Assembly (NCBI GenBank): GCA_038503035.1
Contig: JAVSML010024348.1
Span: 323,249-387,248, forward strand
DNA: 64,000 nucleotides
Direction of reading: 5' to 3'
Source of the DNA: Crocodylus rhombifer
Lineage: Eukaryota > Chordata > Crocodylia > Crocodylidae
Shown: positions 23,067 to 36,829 of the stretch, in pieces
Layout of the letters: each line of letters begins with the position of its first letter
How positions within the stretch are numbered: position 1 is the first letter of the stretch
Program-made: the position numbers and the translations under genes
The notes under the pieces: model-generated
The model's database searches: none
Told to the model about the DNA's origin: nothing
What the model saw: the letters and a program-made list of their open reading frames with translations, nothing else

Positions 23067-24728
23067 GACCTTGTGACCTTCTGCCAGTCATAGGGCCAGA
23101 CTTTCTGAAGAACATATGGGCTCATTTTTGAGTACTTCATGTTCAGCATTTCATCAGGAGCTCAGCACTTAGCAGCTGCTCCTATGATTCTTATGGCCAA
23201 CTTTTCAAAAGAACTCAGGATTTTAGGTATTATCAATGAAAATCTTGCCATTTATTTTGGCTCCTAATGGAGAGGTGAGCTCTTAAAAACCCAGCCTTAA
23301 ACTAAATTGATTAAATAAGGAAAGAGGAGATCCTATTGTGACATCTGAAAAGGCCTCTGCAGCCAGCGTGCAAAAATAGGTTTTTATTTTTGTCCTCAAA
23401 TGGAAGCTGAGTCCTTTTAAAAGAAAACAGTTGCCAGTTTTGGGTGTTGAGTTCTTTTTGTAAAGTGAGACATTAATCTTCCAATTTCTGTAAAATAGGG
23501 ATAAACAACTCTTCTGTACCTCACAAAAGGACTCACTGGACTTTTCAATCGTGATAAGCACACTAGTAAAGCATTTAAATACATGTCATGAAAGCGGCAC
23601 AGTTTTTCCTGAGAAGACATGTTAGCAAGTTGCAAACAGACCTTTTCCCCTGGGTGTTCCCAGTGCCCCTTGGTGTTCCCCTCTGGTCCTCTAGCTACAA
23701 ATACTTTTCAATTTGTTCCCCTTGGTTTGCTGATGCAGAGGCTTGCACCTGCCTTGTGTGATAACCTTTCCAGTTTCTCTGCTTCATTCATCTCCCTCTT
23801 GTAGGATTGCACTTTAAATTACTCTTTTCTTTCCTGGTCAATGCCCCTTAATTTAACTTTCCCTCCATTTCTCTAAAGCTCGCTTTATTTCTGCCTCCTG
23901 TCTCCAAACTTCCTGGAAGCATCCCAAAGACAGGGAAGCAATGACAATGGGACTCTAATGAAGCCCTAGTGCCAAGTAATGACACCTGGGCAGAAAGGTC
24001 CAGTGCTGTTACAGAGACACAGGGCCTATGCCTGGATAGCCCCACGTACACTTTCCTCCATGGACGTAAGCATACTCTTCCCTATTGTCCCTCAGTAGAA
24101 AAACAAAGTAACTCCGCAGGGAAATCGTAAGAGGCCCAGATCCTCTGCTGGCATGAAGTGATAATAGGATACAAGGGAGTGATGCCAATTAACAACCCGT
24201 GCTTGGGCCCAGAGTTTCTGCCCTTCTGCATGGGTATTTCAAAGGAATTCTGTCTTTCTCAACCTGGATTTCCTACACCCTAGGTGACTATCCGTCTGGC
24301 TGTTGGCAATTCTAGGGTGTGTTCTTAGGTTTAATAAAAAATATATATATTTTAATTATGCGTCCTCTTACAAAAGGAGCTGATTTCTCCCTCCCACCCA
24401 AAGATCCTCAGGATCATCGTTTGAATATGTGAATTAGTGAGGAGATTTAGCTGTCTGCTCTTTATAAAGCTATCTCTGCTATATACCCAGTAGCAGATAT
24501 GGTTTTAAAAATCTTCCAGGACATATTTTAGTAAACCACACAATGCATTTTTAAGAACAAACAAAACATTGGCAGCTGTGGAAGCCCCAAACCACTGCTT
24601 TCTTCATGTACCAGTCCCTGACACGCATAAAGAGAAACAAACTGTAATATGGTCACATGATTTCAATGCTCTGATTTTCTACCTGTAACCAAGCTGCCAT
24701 GCTTAAAAACAATATCTCCTTGGCTACA
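23067..24728. other. No gene recognised
   Basis: Unique-looking DNA. A segment near 23522-23600 resembles one near 25345-25410 (shared phrase GCATTTAAATACAT.TCATGAAAGC), probably two old copies of one repeat. Confidence 0.4.
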
Positions 24729-25064
24729 GATTTCCACCCTTTTTATAGATGGCACCTTTTCTTTTTATTTTATAGCTGTTTAAAATCCCAAAACAGAAAG
24801 GGAAGTTTTGCATTAAATCCAATGGCCTTTGGATCTGCTTTTAAACAATGTATAATTGTTCAGTGACTTATTAAGATATTAAGTTCAGGTTTCCATTTTT
24901 CTCCTATAAATATTGTAAGTACTGTAAACACTAACATCAAGGCAGTGGACAGTGTGTTGCCAACCTGCAACTCCCTCATTTCACTGCTTTGAGTCACCAG
25001 CTTTTATTATTTCCTCTTTGGTTTTGCTGGCTCAAATGAGCCAACATGCACCAACATAAAATTT
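24729..25064 (+). repeat. 337-bp direct repeat, copy 2
   Basis: Second copy of 20706-21042, same orientation, about 4.02 kb downstream, with a few substitutions and a one-base length difference. Confidence 0.9.
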
Positions 25065-26476
25065 AGAAAGGTTTAGATTCAAATCTGGACTTCAAAGATA
25101 CCTCCCCAATGGTGCAGTTTAGATCTGGGGTCCTTGTTATGCCCATCTCTAATAGTTTTTCTATTTTAATTATTCCAGGTTTGATCATAGTTATAACTTG
25201 AAGATAAAGCATTTCCTGGCAATTAACTCACTGTCTTAAGGACCGCGGGCACAAAACCCAAGTGATTCTCAAACAGGGTATTGTGGCACCCTTGGGTGCC
25301 TTTCAGTTCCTTTCAAGGGTTCTGGGGGGTGCCACACAAAAGGAGCTCACAAAAGGACTGTACCTTTATTGTGATGAGCATTTAAATACATTTCATGAAA
25401 GCAGCACTGTTAGGCATACACACATGATTCACAAGATAAACCCAGGGATTTCAAATGGAAAGCCATAGTATCAAAACCATTCTGACCTGTTGTGGTCTTT
25501 CTGAGCTCTTCACAACAGAAAAATTGCTTTGTTATTTTTCTGTACTCAACAACTGAGTGAAAACTAAGAGCTGGCATTTTTCAAGTCTAAGAAGGTTCCC
25601 AAACACTGCTCTAGACAGGTACAAAACAGTTTCTGATGTAGAAGGTGCACATAATACACAATCATAGAAAACACTCAGATATTTAATACCAAGCAGGCCT
25701 CTTATCGGCTGCAAGTATTTCCAGACTTAGCTGATTATTCCAGCCTCTGGTTAATATGTAACTTGTTTGTCATGCAGTCTTCCACAGCCATTCACAAATT
25801 GTGAAGAGGAATTGTGTAGCAATTCAGAATAGGAGCTGGCTCTAATTAACTGGCAGCAAGGTATGTAAACATTAACTTTGCTTGCAGATAATTACCCTGT
25901 TCAGTTCCCATCTCAGCAGTCAACCTTTTTTGAGGTCCTAATTGTACAGCCTTGGTGTCCAGCAGTAACAGTTGATAGCAGCGGTTCTCAACCTTTTAGA
26001 CTCCTGGCATCTCTTGGTAGACTCAGTTGCTGCCAGTATAGGCTGGGTTTGAACTGGTTATGTAGAAGTAAAAGGCTCAGTATGGTTTGAGTTTTGTATC
26101 TGTTCACAGATCCTGTCTGTGATGACCTGCTTTGAACAGTTCATCAGCACATACAGGACTGTGGAAGAGAAAACTGTTTTTAAACAGAGAAACACTTCAT
26201 GCTGTCCCATGGCATTTGCAGCCAAATCATTGCAGGGCTGACAGCTTAAAAGAGAAGGTGATAAAACAACGACGAAATGGTTATACATGAATTTCATGTG
26301 AAAAGTTACAAATAGCAAATTGGATTTTTTTTTAAAGTTTCAGTTTTAGTGATGGAAGATGTGTTTAGTAACATAAGTGAGGAAAATAGCTTGAAAAACA
26401 GGGCCAAACTTGACATCCACCATAAAGTCATTCTATGGTTTTATGTAGGCTTGGAAGGTTGGATTTTCAGTTGGTC
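25065..26476. other. Decayed repeat fragments, no gene
   Basis: GATTCTCAAACAGGGTATTG (about 25264) and GGTTCCCAAACACTGCTC (about 25594) look like the ends of an old hAT miniature element. CAGCGGTTCTCAACCTTTTA at 25979 looks like a lone hAT end. Neither has a target duplication. Confidence 0.35.
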
Positions 26477-26484
26477 AAACAGAG

Positions 26485-26664
26485 CAGTGGTCTCCAAACT
26501 TTTTTGATCGCAGACCCCTATCAGTAAAAAATTTTGAGCATGCACCCCCAATATATGTATATTGATATAAATAGAAATAGAAGTTCTAATATTTTCTTCC
26601 CGCACCCCAATGGTTAGTCTTGCGCACCCTCTGGGGTGCGCGCACCCCACTTTGGAGACCACTG
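26485..26664. mobile_element. Non-autonomous hAT element, 180 bp
   Basis: Ends CAGTGGTCTCCAAACTTTTT and ACTTTGGAGACCACTG are inverted copies. Flanking octamers AAACAGAG (26477-26484) and AAATAGAG (26665-26672) agree at 7 of 8 positions. GCGCACCCC phrases near the right end repeat in tandem. Confidence 0.9.
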
Positions 26665-26672
26665 AAATAGAG

Positions 26673-29600
26673 AACTATTCACAAGATCTGAAGATCTGTC
26701 TCTTCAAGTGTAATTGAGATAAGAAAAGTCACCCCAAGATATATTAAGAGATTGTGTCCCTTTAACAGTAGATAGGACAGAAGCAGAGCAAGAGGTTTTC
26801 CATGTAAACATGCAAGAGAGTGGACATGATTGGAATGACATCAGTCATCAAAAAAATGCTCTGCATACCACAGGTTCTTCATAGATGTATTAAGAATATT
26901 TTAAAGGGCAGTTCATTGATGTGATACTCCTTCCCATACATAGCAGGAAAGATTAATACAAATAATGTAGTATTATATAAGTTAAATAGGGCAGTGTGCC
27001 AGATGGAAAAAGAAAGAACAAAAAAGAAAACAACAATAAAGAAAAGGAAAAGGAAGCTATTAGGAAGCAATGTTAGTTGTGTGTTGTTCTCAAAAGATGA
27101 AGGAGTTAAGTTTATAGAACAATAAAGCCTGTTTATTCAGGAGCCCTTTTAGCCTGCTGATCTGCTGTTGCCTCCCCTCCTTTTCTGGGCCGATGTAACA
27201 ACTTATACAGAATACTCTTAAAGGTATCTAATTTTAGTTGCTGTTTAGGGAGCTTTGATCCCAGCTTTATCCATTCAAAGTCAGTTGCTTTTGACAATCA
27301 CACCTTTTCATTACCACTTAATTCCTGCAAAAGGGCCAATTTTCTTTTTAGTACACAGGCTTTTTGAAGTCCATGTATAAATATATGCATCCAATTGCAG
27401 CCTGAGCTTTGTCTATGTGACTGCAAAGCTTGCAAGTCGGGTGACTACAGTAGTTACAGGATGGGTAACTGATTAATGAGGCATTCACCCTCTGTAGGTG
27501 TGAACTTTCATTTCATGTCTACTTTATGTCAATTTGCATAGCATATGAGTCCTACATTTTTACATGTGAGTAATGATTTTGGATGCCTCCATTTTTAAAT
27601 GCTTCCCGTAAGAAGCCTTAAAGCAGACTGATTTTTCTCAGCATATGCCCCATGAAAAATCAAATACTTTAAAGCATCTCCAGTGGAATGCCCAAAAATT
27701 CAGACACCTAAAAACCACTAATCATTTCTGAAAATGTAAGCCTTAGTACTTCTGCAGTTTGCTCACACAGCATTAATAACCCTACACTCTAAGGCAGATG
27801 GGCAGTAGCATGAGTGTTCTTGTTTGTGGATCTTGGACCTGTGTCTGTATAAACCTGTATAGATGAACTGTATTTTTCTGAACAAACATTTCCACAGACC
27901 TTTTACAGCATGGACTGTATTTTTCAAACTTTTTTTTTTTAATCTCCATACAAAGAAACTAAAATCCACCCTAAAACCCCTGATTCTGTATGTGGCCATG
28001 TGGGTGCCTTTCAAAGGCCCCCTGTACAGGTGCTGGAGCAGGATGTATGTGAGGGTCTGGGTTGCGAGACACAGTATTGTAGAGGTCCAGACAGCAACAT
28101 AATCTAGAGGGCAATCTCAGGAGGCCTGAGTTTGGACCTTAGATTGGACCCCAGGGCTGCCTAAGTTATGATGTGGTTCCCTTTGCATTCAAGGATCAGA
28201 AAACTATAAATGAGACTGGAAGCTACTACAGCTCCACTCTATCCAGCTACTTTGAGTTCTTCATTGCATCTCTCAGAATCTCACCTTGGGTCTTTTGTTT
28301 TCTCCAAGGCTGCTGTTTCACACCATACCAGCCCTCCACTCCACGTAGTGCTGGGTCCAGTCAGCCTTGCTGAGTTGATCATTTTATCACTGCGGTGGTG
28401 CAAAGAATCCACAACTTTTGGTGGTACATTGTATGAGCTAAAATGCAGTCCTGATAAGACCAGAGACAAACTGTTCTGGTTTCACTGTAAGAAGGGAGCT
28501 GAGTATTTAATTAACCCTGGCAAACACGTCATTGCCGAAGGTCAAAGTCTCTGGACATTCCCAGAACATATGCAAGAGTCCCAGAAGCTAGTGCTGCTGT
28601 CTGCGACTGTTACCATCAAGTCCGTGCAGGAAGGTGGCAATCCACTTCTCAAGAAATATCAAGGCAGAGGGGATGAGCAAAGATACTGCTCTACAAAGAA
28701 ATGTTAAACATTTGAATCTATCTTCTTTGCAGATATTTAAAAAAAAAGAAAGAAAACTGGAGAGAAGAGTAAACTAAACTAAACCAATAGAGAACCAAGT
28801 GTAACAAGAGAAGAACAGAGCGAGGCAGTTGTGTTTAAACAGGCAGTTTTCTGGCTTTCAGGGCAAAGTTATTACTGTTTCATAATCTGAATATGATGTG
28901 GAACAAAAAAGTATAGTAGACATGTACTAAATAAATTATTTCACTTACAGTGTGGCTTCTTGCAAATACCGCATCATACTCTGCTGTGCCTTTAGCTGTC
29001 CAAGGGGAAATAATGTTCATTCTGAAAAGCAGGTCAGAAGGCACTAAGCAATTGAGCTGTGGGATTTATCCTAAGACATTTTACTAGTGAGTCAGGGAAA
29101 GCACTTACTGAAGCTACATTTTCCATGCTGTGTGGTTTAACAAAATCTGGCCAGGTTTTTTCAACTTCCTATGATTTTTAGTCAATGGTAAGAAATCGTG
29201 TCTTATATTTAATGCCAAGACAGTGCTCTCGTCCCTATGCTGTACCTCCCTTTTCCAAGTATAGTTATATACAGTTACATGCACATGTACCGGAGAAGGG
29301 AATGAACCAAAACCCTGGAAATAAACAGCCTGAATTTTGGGGACATGCCAGGCTGGCTCTAGATCTGAATAAATTTAAGATTCAGGCCCATTTCTAATAT
29401 GCATAACTTTTGCTTTGTATGAGCCTTTAGTAAAGACTACTTTAATGTCTGAAGCTTCCTTGCATTCCCTCATAAAGCTTCTGGGCATGACTTGGCTCTC
29501 ACACCACTTTTAAGCACTATTTGGAACATTCCTCCTGATTTTCACTAGAGGAAGTAAGACCAGAATCAAGAACCCTTGATTTAATTCACAGGACTGGGGT

Positions 29601-30135
29601 TCTACTATCAGGGGAGATTTAAAATAGGACATAAGCAAGATTGCCACAGTCTGGGCTGTAGCTGAATAGCACATTTTCTGAGACTTGCCCTGTGTAAGAT
29701 TCTCTGTGTCATTATCTGTGTTACGTTTTCTTAGGTCATGGATCTGGCTCTACAGCCTGTTTAATAACTGTAGGTCTGATTCTTCCATGCCCTGCAGCAT
29801 GTGAAGTCATTCACAAGGTGCGACCACGCCAGCATTCTCCACTCCTCACGGGGATAAAATTTTACATCTGTTTTGTGCAGGTACAGATGGACACACAACA
29901 TTCAAGGCAGCAGAGAACTTGATTTGTAAGATCTAGAATCCTATTTTTTCTGTCTTTCACCGTTCTCTTGAGCATCGTGGAAGATGCTATGTGTATTTTA
30001 TGAACAGACTGTACCAGGATCATTTTATTGCTTTCAATTTTACAAGTCAAATGCATTATTCTGGAGAAGGGGATCCTATTTTCTCCATGGCTTTAGCATG
30101 AAGCATAGCTTTAGCATGAAGCATAGCTATATCAT
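26673..30135. other. No gene recognised
   Basis: AT-rich unique-looking DNA. The longest open frame, 28210-28707 on the plus strand (165 codons), has no recognised domain, no visible splice or promoter context and is not called. Confidence 0.4.
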
Positions 30136-30143
30136 TGTTAAAC

Positions 30144-30273
30144 CAGGGGTCAACAATGACAGGGTCCCTTGCAGCTCCCATTCCATCCACCCCTGGCATA
30201 CCAACATCTTACAAGCCCAGGTTGTGGGTGGCGGGGGGGTTGGCACTCAACCCCAAAATGTTGCAGACCCCTG
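30144..30273. mobile_element. Non-autonomous hAT element, 130 bp, perfect TSD
   Basis: Ends CAGGGGTCAACAATG and AATGTTGCAGACCCCTG are inverted copies. The identical octamer TGTTAAAC flanks both sides (30136-30143 and 30274-30281). Confidence 0.88.
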
Positions 30274-30281
30274 TGTTAAAC

Positions 30282-32228
30282 TTTTATTGCAAATGTTATA
30301 GATCCACTTAAAAAAAGCAAAGGGCAGAGGGGAAATGAAACTTCTCAGCAGTGCCACAAAGCAGGGTATACTACACACCCAACAGGACCTTCCACAATTA
30401 TGTTTAGGGCACAGTTAAGTCATCTATGCTTTTTAGCAAAGCTATTATGTCTGTTGATATAACCACTGCCTGCGGTAGCCTTTTCATTGCAACACCTGTT
30501 TGTGCTATTGCAGAAAACTGGAAAAGCTTAAGCATCCACAGTGCAAATATTGGTGACATGTTTGTTTTAAAATCCCATTCCATCATATATTTGAATGTTC
30601 AGCTGACAAACAACCTTTAGTTTCATATGCATCCCTTGCTAATTGACTTTGACATCATGATATCATCATAGAAAGCAGAAGAATTGTGGTGTTGTAAACA
30701 AAGATAGGATCTCGCTATCTGCTTATGTATCCTAGTTGTTTTATAGTGGTGTAACCTTACTGACTCCTGGTTTACACTGGTGAAAGTGGGAGAAGACTTA
30801 GATCCAGAGTTTCGTCCAAATAATTGTGCAGAAATAGTAATGAGAGTCAAAGGATTCACTTGTTCCCATTTACATGTGGTATATCAAATGGATAACAGCA
30901 TGTCACTAGAATTACAGCCTTTATCCTCTTGTTAGGAGCCGAGAGATCATTGATTCTGAGAGCCTGTTGTGGGACCTCTTGCTTAATACTCTTTTACTCT
31001 GTAAAAGTTGTCAGCTGTGCTGATGTGGAATGGGCTGCTGAGCTCTGATCCCACAGTGAAAACAACCAAGGCGAATTCTTTCACCCAAGTAGGTGAAGGA
31101 ACCATTTCAGGGTTTCTGCTTTGGCCAGGAGCATCAGTTGGTTCAATAAACTGAACAGAACAGACTTGGGGAGACAGCTATAAAATTGATTCAAGAGCCT
31201 GTCTTCACTGTCCTTTGCTAACAAAGACAAAGGCACAAAAAAGGCTGGGCGTTATGATGTGCCTGTATGCACTCTGCTTGTAGGAAAATTACACAATGCA
31301 GTGCCATGATGAGAAACCTGAGCTAACCCTAAGGAAGCTGGCAAGTGCAGGAAGCAGTATATCCACATCAGTACATTACTCCATCCAGCTAATACACCCT
31401 GCTTCTCTTTGTGCTTCTCTGCTATATTGTGCTGTATAGATGTACTCACAGGCTGAGCTGAGAACAAAATGGATATTACATTGAATCAGGACAGTGTCAT
31501 TTCTAATGCTTTGCGCTTCCATGTTGCTATCCATCCTCAGCTTTCAATGTATATTACAGAAATAAATTAATCAGGATGCACCAGAGGGCATAGATCCCAT
31601 TGAAATCAGTGACATCCCCTCCACTGGTCTTAATAGTGCAGAATTAAGCTCCACATCCTTCTAGGTTGGTGTAATTTTATAGGTAAAGGAACTAAAAGCA
31701 ACAGAGGTGAGAGCCAACATTTTGTAACTAAAATGCCTTAAAGTTAGACACAAAAATAAGACTAGGCTGATGTTGCTGGGTACTGGTACTGATGTCTAGG
31801 GAAGCTGTAAGTGCAAAGCTTCTTTGAAAGTTAGATCTCTTTTACTTTGGTTCCCAAATACAGAATTACCTAGTTTAAGTCACCTTAACTTTTTTAAACA
31901 GTTAATTTACAATTGTTGATTCACTCTCCCACAGTTTTTCCATTTGTCAAATGAATTTAACAAATCTTACCCATACAAGAGCTTTGTGACGATGAATTAG
32001 TATTTACAAAACATTTTAAGATGAAATTCACTCTGGAATAAATCCTAAGGTGTTTGCTCAGTTTTTGCCCTGCCTGACTCAAGTAGAACTGCTACTGACT
32101 TTATAATTGCTAAGTAAACATTCTTCCGGAGCAAAACAGGAATTCCTTTGAAAATGTCAGATACGTCATGGTTAACTTTTGGTTTAGAACTTGATCCTCA
32201 TTTGAGACCTTATTGAGTTGCCATCAGT
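30282..32228. other. No gene or repeat recognised
   Basis: Unique-looking AT-rich DNA. Confidence 0.4.
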
Positions 32229-32731
32229 CTGGTCATGAGACTTATTAAGTTGGAGAGAGTCCAGTGGAGGGCAAGGAAAATGATTACAGGGCTGGGGCAC
32301 ACATGACTTATAAAGAGAAGCTGAGGGAATTGAGCTTAGTTAGTCTGCAGAACAGAAGACTGAGGGGGGATTTGATAGCAGCCTTCAACTACCTGAATGG
32401 GGGTTTGAAAGAGGATGGAGCTCGACTGTTCTCAGTGGTGGCAGATGACAGAACAAGGAGCAACCGTCTCAAGTTGCAGCAAGGGAGGTTTGAGTTGGAT
32501 GTTAGGAAAAACTTTTTCACTAGTAGGGTGGCGAAGCACTGAAGCAGGTCACCCAGAGCGGTGGTAGACTCTCTTTTCTTGGAGGTTTTTAAGGCCTAGC
32601 TTGGCAAAGCCTTGGCTGGAATGATCTTCATGGGGATAGTCCTGCTTTGAGCAGAGGGTTGGACTAGATGCCCTCCTAAACTAGAGGACCCTTCCAACCA
32701 TAATTTTCTATGACTCTATGATTCTATAATG
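32229..32731 (+). mobile_element. CR1 LINE 3' fragment, plus strand
   Basis: Only the end of ORF2 and the 3' tail remain. The open stretch 32264-32542 reads the conserved CR1 C-terminal block (RRLRGDLIAAFNYLNGG, LQQGRFELDVRKNFFTSRV) and the 3' end shows TATGACTCTATGATTCTATA. It is 5'-truncated and stops in frame before the usual end. It is the only clear CR1 copy on the plus strand here. Confidence 0.9.
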
Positions 32732-33865
32732 CTGCTGAGAGGTCTGCTTCAGGTGCCTGATCTTTTTTTGTCTCAAACTTTCCCATCATCTCTTAATCTA
32801 TTCTACCTTTTCCAGTTAGTGTTATTTTAAATGACTGAATTCCTTCAACATTTTCAATAATTTAGAAAAAAGTTGCACCATTTTTTTGCATCATACAATA
32901 TGGAAGCTATTCTAAGAAACCAGTGACACATGCAAAACATTATCTGCACAGACAGCTGAGTTATTTATCTGCGCAGACAGCATGGATGAACAGCTATATG
33001 CACAAATGCTTGAGTATTGTTCAGATAAATAGTGACTTGCTCCGTAGAATTAGAAATAGATGTAAATAACAAGAAAGCACTTTTCCTGCTTAAGGATCCA
33101 GTTCTATAGTACAATGTTAGTGTTATATTGATTACGCAGCTACTCTAAGCATAAAAGAACTGTTGTAGAGCGTTTAATCTCTATCTCAGTCTTTCCCATA
33201 GTATCTGTCTCCCTAATATTTTGGACCCTCGTTCTCTCATGCACATAAGCTTGGATCTGGCTTTCAGTATGTTAGTACTTTCATTACAATCAATGGGACC
33301 TACTCACATGCTTAAAATGAGGCACACATTTTATCTAAAATAACTGGATGATCTGGGACCTTTGTGCTGAACAAACAAATCCATAGAGCCCTTTTTGATG
33401 TTCTGATGCTTCACCTCTCCCAATTTCTAGGAACCTCTTCTAGGGTATTTATTTTTTCTTGTTCACTCCTAAGACCTATATTAGCATTGCATAGATAGAA
33501 GTGTACTAATGGAGTTGCCTAGCAGTATATTTTGAAGATGTGCAAATTTCAACTGAGCTTTATCTTCTACAGTAGTTTCCTTCAAGTGCCCTTTGACTGA
33601 TGATGCTTTTTTGCTGATGCTCAGGAGATTCATCCTAGATCTTAGGAGCTACATTGTCCCAGAAAAACACAGCTGTTTGGGAGGTTGTAAATGTAGATCT
33701 CTGATGTAACTGGGTTCTGAAAACTAAGATTAAGGTCTTAAATAAAAAAGCAAAAACAGGAACAGAAACAAACATAGAACAATGGAGGGTGTTGACCTCC
33801 AAAGTTATGTTCCCTCTGTGGCTTTAGCTTACAAGAGGAGAAGGGTCACAGCAGTGTCTTAGTGC
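32732..33865. other. No gene or repeat recognised
   Basis: Unique-looking AT-rich DNA. Confidence 0.4.
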
Positions 33866-36064
33866 ATTTCATAGATGTCATACATTTCATAGACATGAGG
33901 GCTTGGAGGAACCTCATAAGATCATCGGGTCCAGCACCCTACCCGAGGGGCAGGAAGTCAGCTAGGATCAAAGGATCCCAGCAAGATAAACGTCCAAATG
34001 TTTCTTGAAAGTATCCAGAGTAGGTGCTTGCACCACCTCTGGGGGGAGTTTGTTCCAGGCCTTGGGGGCTCAGACAGTAAAGAAGTATTTTCTTATGTCC
34101 AGCCTAAAATAGTCTTGCAGGAGTTTGTGACCATTGGACCTTGTCTTCCCCTGGAGTGCTCTGGTGAACAGGCATTCCCCCAGATCCTGATGCATACCCC
34201 TTATGTACTTACAGGCTGCCGCCAAGTCACCCCTGAGCCTGTGCTTCTCCAGGCTGAGGAGTCCCATCGCTCACAGCCTCTCTTCATAAGGCCTGTTCTC
34301 TTGCCCTCTGATCATGCATGTGGCTGTCCTCTGCACTTTTCAAGCGTCTCCACATCCTTCCTAAATTGTGAAATCCAGAATTGGATGCAGTACTCCAGTT
34401 GGGGCCTCACCAAGGCCGAGTACAGTGGGAAGATGACATGCTGGGTCTTGCTCAAGATTCATTGGTAGATGCAAGCCAGAGTTTTGTTTGATTTGCCAAC
34501 TGCGGTATTACACTGGTGGCTCATATTCATTTTATGGTCAGTCATGACCCCCAAGTCTCTTTCGGTCATGGTGCTAGCAAGTGTAGCATTGCCGGACCTG
34601 TAAGTGTGATGTGGGTTTTTATTCCCAAGGTGGAGAACCTTGCATTTCTCCATATTGAATGCCATCAGGTTTTCATCCACCCACCTGGTAAGCCTATCAA
34701 GATCGACCTATCCTCTAGTGTGGAGACTCTTCCCCAAAGTTTGATGTCATCAGCAAACTTGACCAGTCTGCTTTTGACACTAGTGTCCAGATCGTTTATG
34801 AAGACCTTAAAGAGTACAGGTCCAAGAATGGAGCGTTGGGAGACACCACTAGTCACCAAGTGCCATGTTGATTCGGTTCCATCTACTACCACCGTCTGGG
34901 TCTGACTTCGGAGCCAGTTCTCCAGCCATCAGACTGTGGAGTAGTTGAGGCTGCAGTTGCCCAATTTTTCCATGAGGACATCATGGGACACCACGTCAAA
35001 GGCTTTTTTAAAGTCCAAACATATGACATCAACCACTTCCCTTCTGTCCAAGTGATCACCTGATCATAGAAGGAAATGAGATTGCCCAAGCAAGACCTAC
35101 CCACAACCCCATGCTGGCTATCCCTCAGAATGTTACCTTCTGTTAGCCTGTCAAGAATAGTTTCTTTGATAATTTTTTCCAAAATCTTCCCAGGGATTGA
35201 GTCAAACTGATTGGCCCATAGTTTCCTAGGTCTTCTTTCCTCCCTTTCTTGAAAATGGGCACATTGGCCCTCTTCCAATCTTCAGGTACTTCGCCTGAGT
35301 GCCATGAGCTATTGAACATCCTCACCAGTGGCTGTGCTATGATGTCTGCTAGTTCCTTTAGCACTCTTGGGTGCAACATATCCGGACCAACTGATTTATG
35401 GGGGTCTATCCTCTCAAAATGCTCCCTCACAAAATCCACACCAATGGTAGGCATATATTCATCTTCACCCCGGTCATACCGCATTATGTTAGACAGCGTG
35501 GTCCTTTTGGCCTGGTGAAAAACCAATGCAAATTACTCATTAAGCAGAGTGGCTTTTTCCTGGGTGTTGGTAGTCAGCTGCCCCAGCTGATTTAGCAGGG
35601 GTCCAATGTTGCCCTTGTTGCCCTTGTTTTTCTTTTGACTTCGCACATATCTGAAGAAGGACTTTTTATTGTCCTTGATTTGTGTAGCCAGATGGAGTTC
35701 AGTTGCAGCCTTGGCTTTTCTAGTTCACTCCCTGCAGATGCGGACTAGTGCAGTATAATCCTCCATAGTGGAACCTGTCCTCCATCCATTATCCTCTCTT
35801 TTTAGAGGTAGGAGGTCCATGAGATCCCTGTTGAGCCAAGGGGGTTGTTGAGCCCTTTTACCACCTTTCCTATGGGTGGGGATAGACTCACCTTGTGCTT
35901 CTAGGATCGCTTCCTTAAGGAGCAACCATTCATCATGAACTCCCTTCCCTGTGAAATCATGGCCTCCTTCTGAAATCATGGCATTTCCTAGAGCAGGTTT
36001 ATTATGGAGCTCAAGATAGCATTTAAATCTATCATCCCCTAGCAGAACCCTCAAGGAAGTTGAG
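33866..36064 (-). mobile_element. Old CR1 LINE fragment with decayed ORF2
   Basis: The 3' tail lies near 33866-33900. Reading upward on the minus strand, successive broken pieces of ORF2 appear in changing frames: C-terminal block (34267-34070), FHIEKCK-like thumb region (34680-34459), reverse transcriptase core with FADDIKLWG (34892-34665), fingers with EVPEDWKRAN (35526-35143) and the linker after the endonuclease (36054-35725). The endonuclease is missing. Many frame changes and stops mark it as older than the copy at 3-7.5 kb and as another subfamily. Confidence 0.9.
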
Positions 36065-36166
36065 GGAACAAGATAGCAGTACTTTTCTGATAGAATTGCA
36101 CTTATAGCACAATCATAGAATCATAGAAAATTAGGGTTGGAAGGGAACTCAGGAGGTCATCTAGTC

Positions 36167-36489
36167 CAGTGGTTCGCAACCTTTTTTGTACCAGTACCCA
36201 TCTGTAAACATTGATGGCCAGTTCCAACCCAATGCCCCTCATTCCTGATCAGCTGCCCCAGGCCCCCTCCCCCAAGTGTGTGGGGTAGGGTTTGGGTGTG
36301 TGGGCATGGCGGGGCAGGCTGAAGCAGCTTCTGGCAGGCTGGAACTCTGCCAGCCTGCAAGGGAAAAGCCATGGCTTCCCATGTTTTTCTCCTTTAACGG
36401 AGAATCCAGTTTTAAAGTTTGTTTGCAACCCTTTCATATATTCTTGCAACCCACTCTTGGGTTGTGAACCATGGGTTGAGAAATGCTCA
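36167..36489. mobile_element. hAT-like element inserted in CR1
   Basis: It starts with CAGTGGTTCGCAACCTTTTT, a typical hAT end. The right border is unclear: GGGTTGTGAACCATGG (to 36474) or the following GGGTTGAGAAATGCTC could be the inverted end. No exact target duplication was found, but the CR1 sequence is interrupted exactly here. Confidence 0.65.
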
Positions 36490-36829
36490 AAGCAGGACCA
36501 GCCTCAGCTAGGTATCCCAGCCAAGGCTTTGTCTAGCTAGGTCTTAAAAACCTCCAAGGATGGAAAGTCCACAGTCTCTCTGGGTAATCTGTTCCAGTGT
36601 TTTACTACCTTTGTAGTGAGAAAATTCTTCCCAATATCTAACCTAAACTTTCCTTGCTGCAACTTGAAATCATTGCTCCTTGTTCTTCCATCTGTCACCA
36701 CTGAGAACAGTTTACTTCCATCTTCTTTCGAACCCCACTTCAGGTAGTTCAAGGCTTCTACTAAATCTCCCTTCAGTCTTCTCTTCTTTAAACTAAATAA
36801 AACCAGTTCCCTCAGCCTCTCCTCATAAG

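Noticed and set aside
25979..26000. Lone hAT-like end CAGCGGTTCTCAACCTTTTA
   Set aside because: The right end and the duplication are missing.
28210..28707. 165-codon plus-strand open frame
   Set aside because: No recognised domain and no exon-like borders, promoter or polyadenylation signal tied to it. Chance openness or an old repeat cannot be excluded.
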